From positions 186,001 to 250,000 of the forward strand of contig CAWIGP010000005.1 of NCBI GenBank assembly GCA_963835735.1: a DNA stretch of 64,000 nucleotides, in the 5' to 3' direction. The translations under genes and the position numbers were made by a program. Each line of letters starts with the position of its first letter. Position 1 is the stretch's first letter. The notes under the pieces were generated by a model. That model was given only the letters and a program-made list of their open reading frames with translations. It had not been told where the DNA came from and did no database searches. Origin of the DNA: DASQMT01 sp963835735 (GTDB lineage: Bacteria; Actinomycetota; Thermoleophilia; Solirubrobacterales; Solirubrobacteraceae). Of this stretch, positions 61,728 through 64,000 are shown one piece after another.

Positions 61728-63053
61728 CTACGCGGCGGGGCGGCCGTTGCCGTTGACCGCGTAGCGGTCGTAGCGCTCGGCGACCACCGACGGCAGCCGG
61801 ACGGTGATCCGCACGCCCTGCTCGGTGTCCTCGCGCTCGAGGTCGCCGGCGTAGTCGTGCAGCTCCGACAGCGTGCCGCCCTCGGAGAACGGGACAAGCA
61901 GCTCGACGTCGCGCAGCGTGCGCTCGAACTCGGCGGCGATCCGCTCGCCCAGCGCCTCGAGGCCCTCGCCCGTCAGGGCAGAGACCAGGACCGCGTCCGG
62001 ATGGCGGAACGCGAGCTCGCGGCGGCGCTCGTCATCGATCGCGTCGGCCTTGTTGAGCACGAGCAGGCGCGGCTGGTTGCCGATGCCGATCTCCTCGAGC
62101 ACGTCGTCCACCGCCCGCGTCATCGCGAGCAGCTCATCCTCGGGCGCGCTGGCGTCGACGACGTGCAGCAGCAGGTCGGCGCGCTTGGTCTCCTCCAGCG
62201 TCGCGGCGAACGCGTCGACCAGTTGGTGCGGCAGCTTGCGGATGAAGCCGACGGTGTCCGTGATCAGATAGGTGCGGCCGTCCAGCCGGAGCGTGCGCGT
62301 CGTCGGGTCGAGCGTGTGGAAGAGCCGGTCGCGGACGCCGACCTCGGCGCCCGTCAGCGCGTTCAGCAGCGTCGACTTGCCGGCGTTGGTGTAGCCCGCG
62401 AGCGCGACCGTCGGCAGGTGGGCGCGTTCGCGCTCGGCGCGCTGGGTCGCGCGCGTCGCGCGCACGCCGTCGAGCTGCCGGCGCAGCGCGGTGATGCGGT
62501 CGCGCGCCAGCCGCCGGTCCGTCTCGATCTGAGACTCGCCCGGTCCGCGGGTGCCGATGCCGCCGACGCCGCGGCCCGCGCCGAGACGCTCGAGGTGCGT
62601 CCACAGGCCGCGCATGCGGGCCATGTTGTACTCGAGCTGGGCCAGCTCGACCTGCAGCTTGCCCTCGGCCGAGCGCGCGTGGACGGCGAAGATGTCGAGG
62701 ATCACGGCGGTGCGGTCGAGCACCGGGACGCCGAGCTCCTTCTCGAGGTTGCGCTCCTGGCGCGGCGAGAGCTCATCGTCGCAGGCGACGAGGTTCGCGT
62801 CGGCCTGCTTGACGAGCTCCTTGAGCTCCTGGACCTTGCCCGGACCGAGATAGAGGTTTGGATGCGGCTGATCGCGCCGCTGGATGAGCTCGCCGACGAC
62901 CGCGACTCCCGCGGTCCGCAGCAGCTCCTTTAGCTCCTCCAGGTCGCCCTCCGGCAGCGCGCCGACGACGTATGCACGCTGCTTGGCCCGCGCCTGCGGC
63001 GGCGTCGGTGTGTATCGGGACTGGGCCGTACGGCCGGAACGGGTCTTCTGCAC
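61728..63053 (-). CDS. hflX: GTPase HflX
   Basis: 441 residues. The HflX N-terminal domain includes PNLYLGPGKVQELKELVKQA and LDIFAVHARSAEGKLQVELA, with the linker RGVGGIGTRGPGESQIETDR. G domain: G1 VALAGYTNAGKSTLLNAL, G3 DTVGFIRKLPHQLVDAFAAT, G4 VLNKADAID, G5 VSALTG. It binds 50S/70S ribosomes and can split stalled ribosomes under stress. It lies 19 bp after the DUF429 gene and probably shares its transcript. Confidence 0.95.
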   Translation of the reverse strand: MQKTRSGRTAQSRYTPTPPQARAKQRAYVVGALPEGDLEELKELLRTAGVAVVGELIQRRDQPHPNLYLGPGKVQELKELVKQADANLVACDDELSPRQERNLEKELGVPVLDRTAVILDIFAVHARSAEGKLQVELAQLEYNMARMRGLWTHLERLGAGRGVGGIGTRGPGESQIETDRRLARDRITALRRQLDGVRATRATQRAERERAHLPTVALAGYTNAGKSTLLNALTGAEVGVRDRLFHTLDPTTRTLRLDGRTYLITDTVGFIRKLPHQLVDAFAATLEETKRADLLLHVVDASAPEDELLAMTRAVDDVLEEIGIGNQPRLLVLNKADAIDDERRRELAFRHPDAVLVSALTGEGLEALGERIAAEFERTLRDVELLVPFSEGGTLSELHDYAGDLEREDTEQGVRITVRLPSVVAERYDRYAVNGNGRPAA

Positions 63054-63072
63054 TACCTCCAGTGTAGGTGCG

Positions 63073-63870
63073 CTACACGAGCGCTGCCCGCGCGGGGGGC
63101 GGGAGCTTCTCGTAGCGCTCGCGCAGCTCGGCGACCGGGAGCACGATCACGCCCTCCTCGGGCGCGCCCACCCACACGCCGAGGCCGGCCGCGAGGGCGT
63201 AGGCCGCGTAGGCGGCCGCGCACGCGTCCAGCTCGTCGAGCGTCCGGTGCCAGAGCCCGCCGTCGGCATCGTGCACGCCCTTCAGGCGCAGCGCGGCGAT
63301 CCGCTGCTGCAGTCCCCACGGGGTGCGCTTCGGCGACGGCCGGTGTCCGAGCAGACCGCAGAAGATCGCGTCCGGATAGGTCTCGCACAGCCGCCCGAAG
63401 CGCAGCGCGGCCGCACCGACGGGCTCGATCCAGCCGTTCCCGCCTTGCGGCCGGTAAACGCCGAGCTCCCCGAGCGCGGCGAACAGCTCGAAGCCGACCG
63501 CGATCCAGTGCTCCCAGCCCTGCGGCGGCTGTCCGGCGCGCGGCACCGGGTAGAGCGGGAGCCCGCGGCGGAAGAGCAGCGCGTCGCAGACCCGCATGCG
63601 CTCGTAGCGCCCGTCGGGCAGTCCCAGCTCGGCGCGCAGCGGCGCGCCCGCGGCCAGCAGGTCGCGCCGCGGGCCTGACGGCGCGTCGACGGCGACCACC
63701 GCCTCGCCGCGACCGAAGCCCTCGATCGTGCGCGCCACCTGCTCGACCGTCCCGGGCGCGTAGAACGTCGCCACCAGCTCGACGCCGCCGTCCGTGCCGC
63801 GCCGCTCGTGCAGCGTCGCGAGCTGCTGGTTGCCCGGCTTGGCGGAGATGTCGACGCCGCAGTAGCGCAC
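63073..63870 (-). CDS. DUF429 family protein
   Basis: 265 residues. N-terminal MRYCGVDISAKPGNQQLATL and VVAVDAPSGPRRDLLAAGAP supply the acidic residues of this RNase H-like fold family; MRVCDALLFRRGLPLYPVPR, YPDAIFCGLLGHRPSPKRTP and ELDACAAAYAAYALAAGLGV follow. DUF429 proteins are predicted nucleases without a confirmed function. Upstream of hflX; divergent from the dapE-like gene with 27 bp between. Confidence 0.75.
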   Translation of the reverse strand: MRYCGVDISAKPGNQQLATLHERRGTDGGVELVATFYAPGTVEQVARTIEGFGRGEAVVAVDAPSGPRRDLLAAGAPLRAELGLPDGRYERMRVCDALLFRRGLPLYPVPRAGQPPQGWEHWIAVGFELFAALGELGVYRPQGGNGWIEPVGAAALRFGRLCETYPDAIFCGLLGHRPSPKRTPWGLQQRIAALRLKGVHDADGGLWHRTLDELDACAAAYAAYALAAGLGVWVGAPEEGVIVLPVAELRERYEKLPPPARAALV

Positions 63871-63897
63871 CGGTCCTGGAGGCTATTGTGCGGCGCG

Positions 63898-64000
63898 ATG
63901 ACCCTCGGACGGCGGCTCGCCGCTCGGACGCTCGAGCTGATCGACATCCCGTCGGAGTCGCGCGACGAGGCCCGCCTAGCCGGCCACGTCACCGCCGTGC
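63898..64000 (+). CDS. Succinyl-diaminopimelate desuccinylase-like M20 peptidase (partial, start only)
   Basis: Only 34 codons are in the window: MTLGRRLAARTLELIDIPSE, then SRDEARLAGHVTAV. This is the usual N-terminus of DapE-type desuccinylases (L-x-L-x-x-I-x-S/P-S), which act in lysine and peptidoglycan synthesis. GGAGG lies about 15 nt upstream of the ATG. The identity rests on a short stretch. Confidence 0.5.
   Translation, partial: MTLGRRLAARTLELIDIPSESRDEARLAGHVTAV

Overview
The window is about 70% GC or higher and its gene content points to a high-GC actinomycete, most likely a Thermoleophilia/Solirubrobacterales-type soil bacterium. That placement is an inference from composition, the MurT/GatD pair, the Agl23/DUF2298 pair and the actinobacterial style of the histidine-utilisation genes; no rRNA is present to confirm it.

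Layout. 1-13.8 kb holds one giant secreted protein (minus strand, more than 4,580 residues, running off the left edge) with a signal peptide, an Ala/Pro/Glu linker, about ten copies of a roughly 200-residue module and several Ca-binding-like Asp loops. 14.1-15.2 kb holds an HNH-associated-repeat plus coiled-coil protein ending in strong hairpin terminators, followed by a tRNA-3'-end-like fragment. 15.4-20.1 kb is a membrane-glycosylation set (YbhN/AglD-like flippase, Agl23-type and DUF2298-type glycosyltransferases). 20-31.9 kb is mostly housekeeping: enolase-like protein, GNAT, Rrf2 and ECF regulators, Ogt, LigA, cyclophilin, HAD phosphatase, DAG kinase, and MurT/GatD, which amidate lipid II.

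31.9-32.4 kb, between the convergent gatD and lacI genes, holds the most unusual element: five evenly spaced inverted repeats of an 8-bp word, on a 60-bp period with one 51-bp step, capped by a perfect two-part hairpin. 32.4-53.5 kb is a catabolic island: a LacI gene with three tandem operators in front of an amidohydrolase/cysteine-dioxygenase-like pair; two IclR genes; two mandelate-racemase-type enzymes; a gamma-glutamyltranspeptidase; a peptide-type ABC transporter whose operon continues into two zinc alcohol dehydrogenases and a formaldehyde-activating-enzyme (Fae) homologue; then an aldehyde dehydrogenase and a homocysteine methyltransferase-type protein. 53.6-60.4 kb is a histidine utilisation cluster (hutH, hutU, hutI, an M20 hydrolase in the place of hutG, hutF). 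60.4-64 kb carries dut, a membrane protein, hflX, a DUF429 gene and the start of a dapE-like gene.

Many genes between 19 and 55 kb, most densely 40-52 kb, carry single-base frameshifts although the protein sequence on both sides is otherwise intact. The 13.7-kb giant ORF and the 55-64 kb genes carry none that I found. I read this mainly as local sequence error. I annotate such genes across the shift and give the reconstructed ends.
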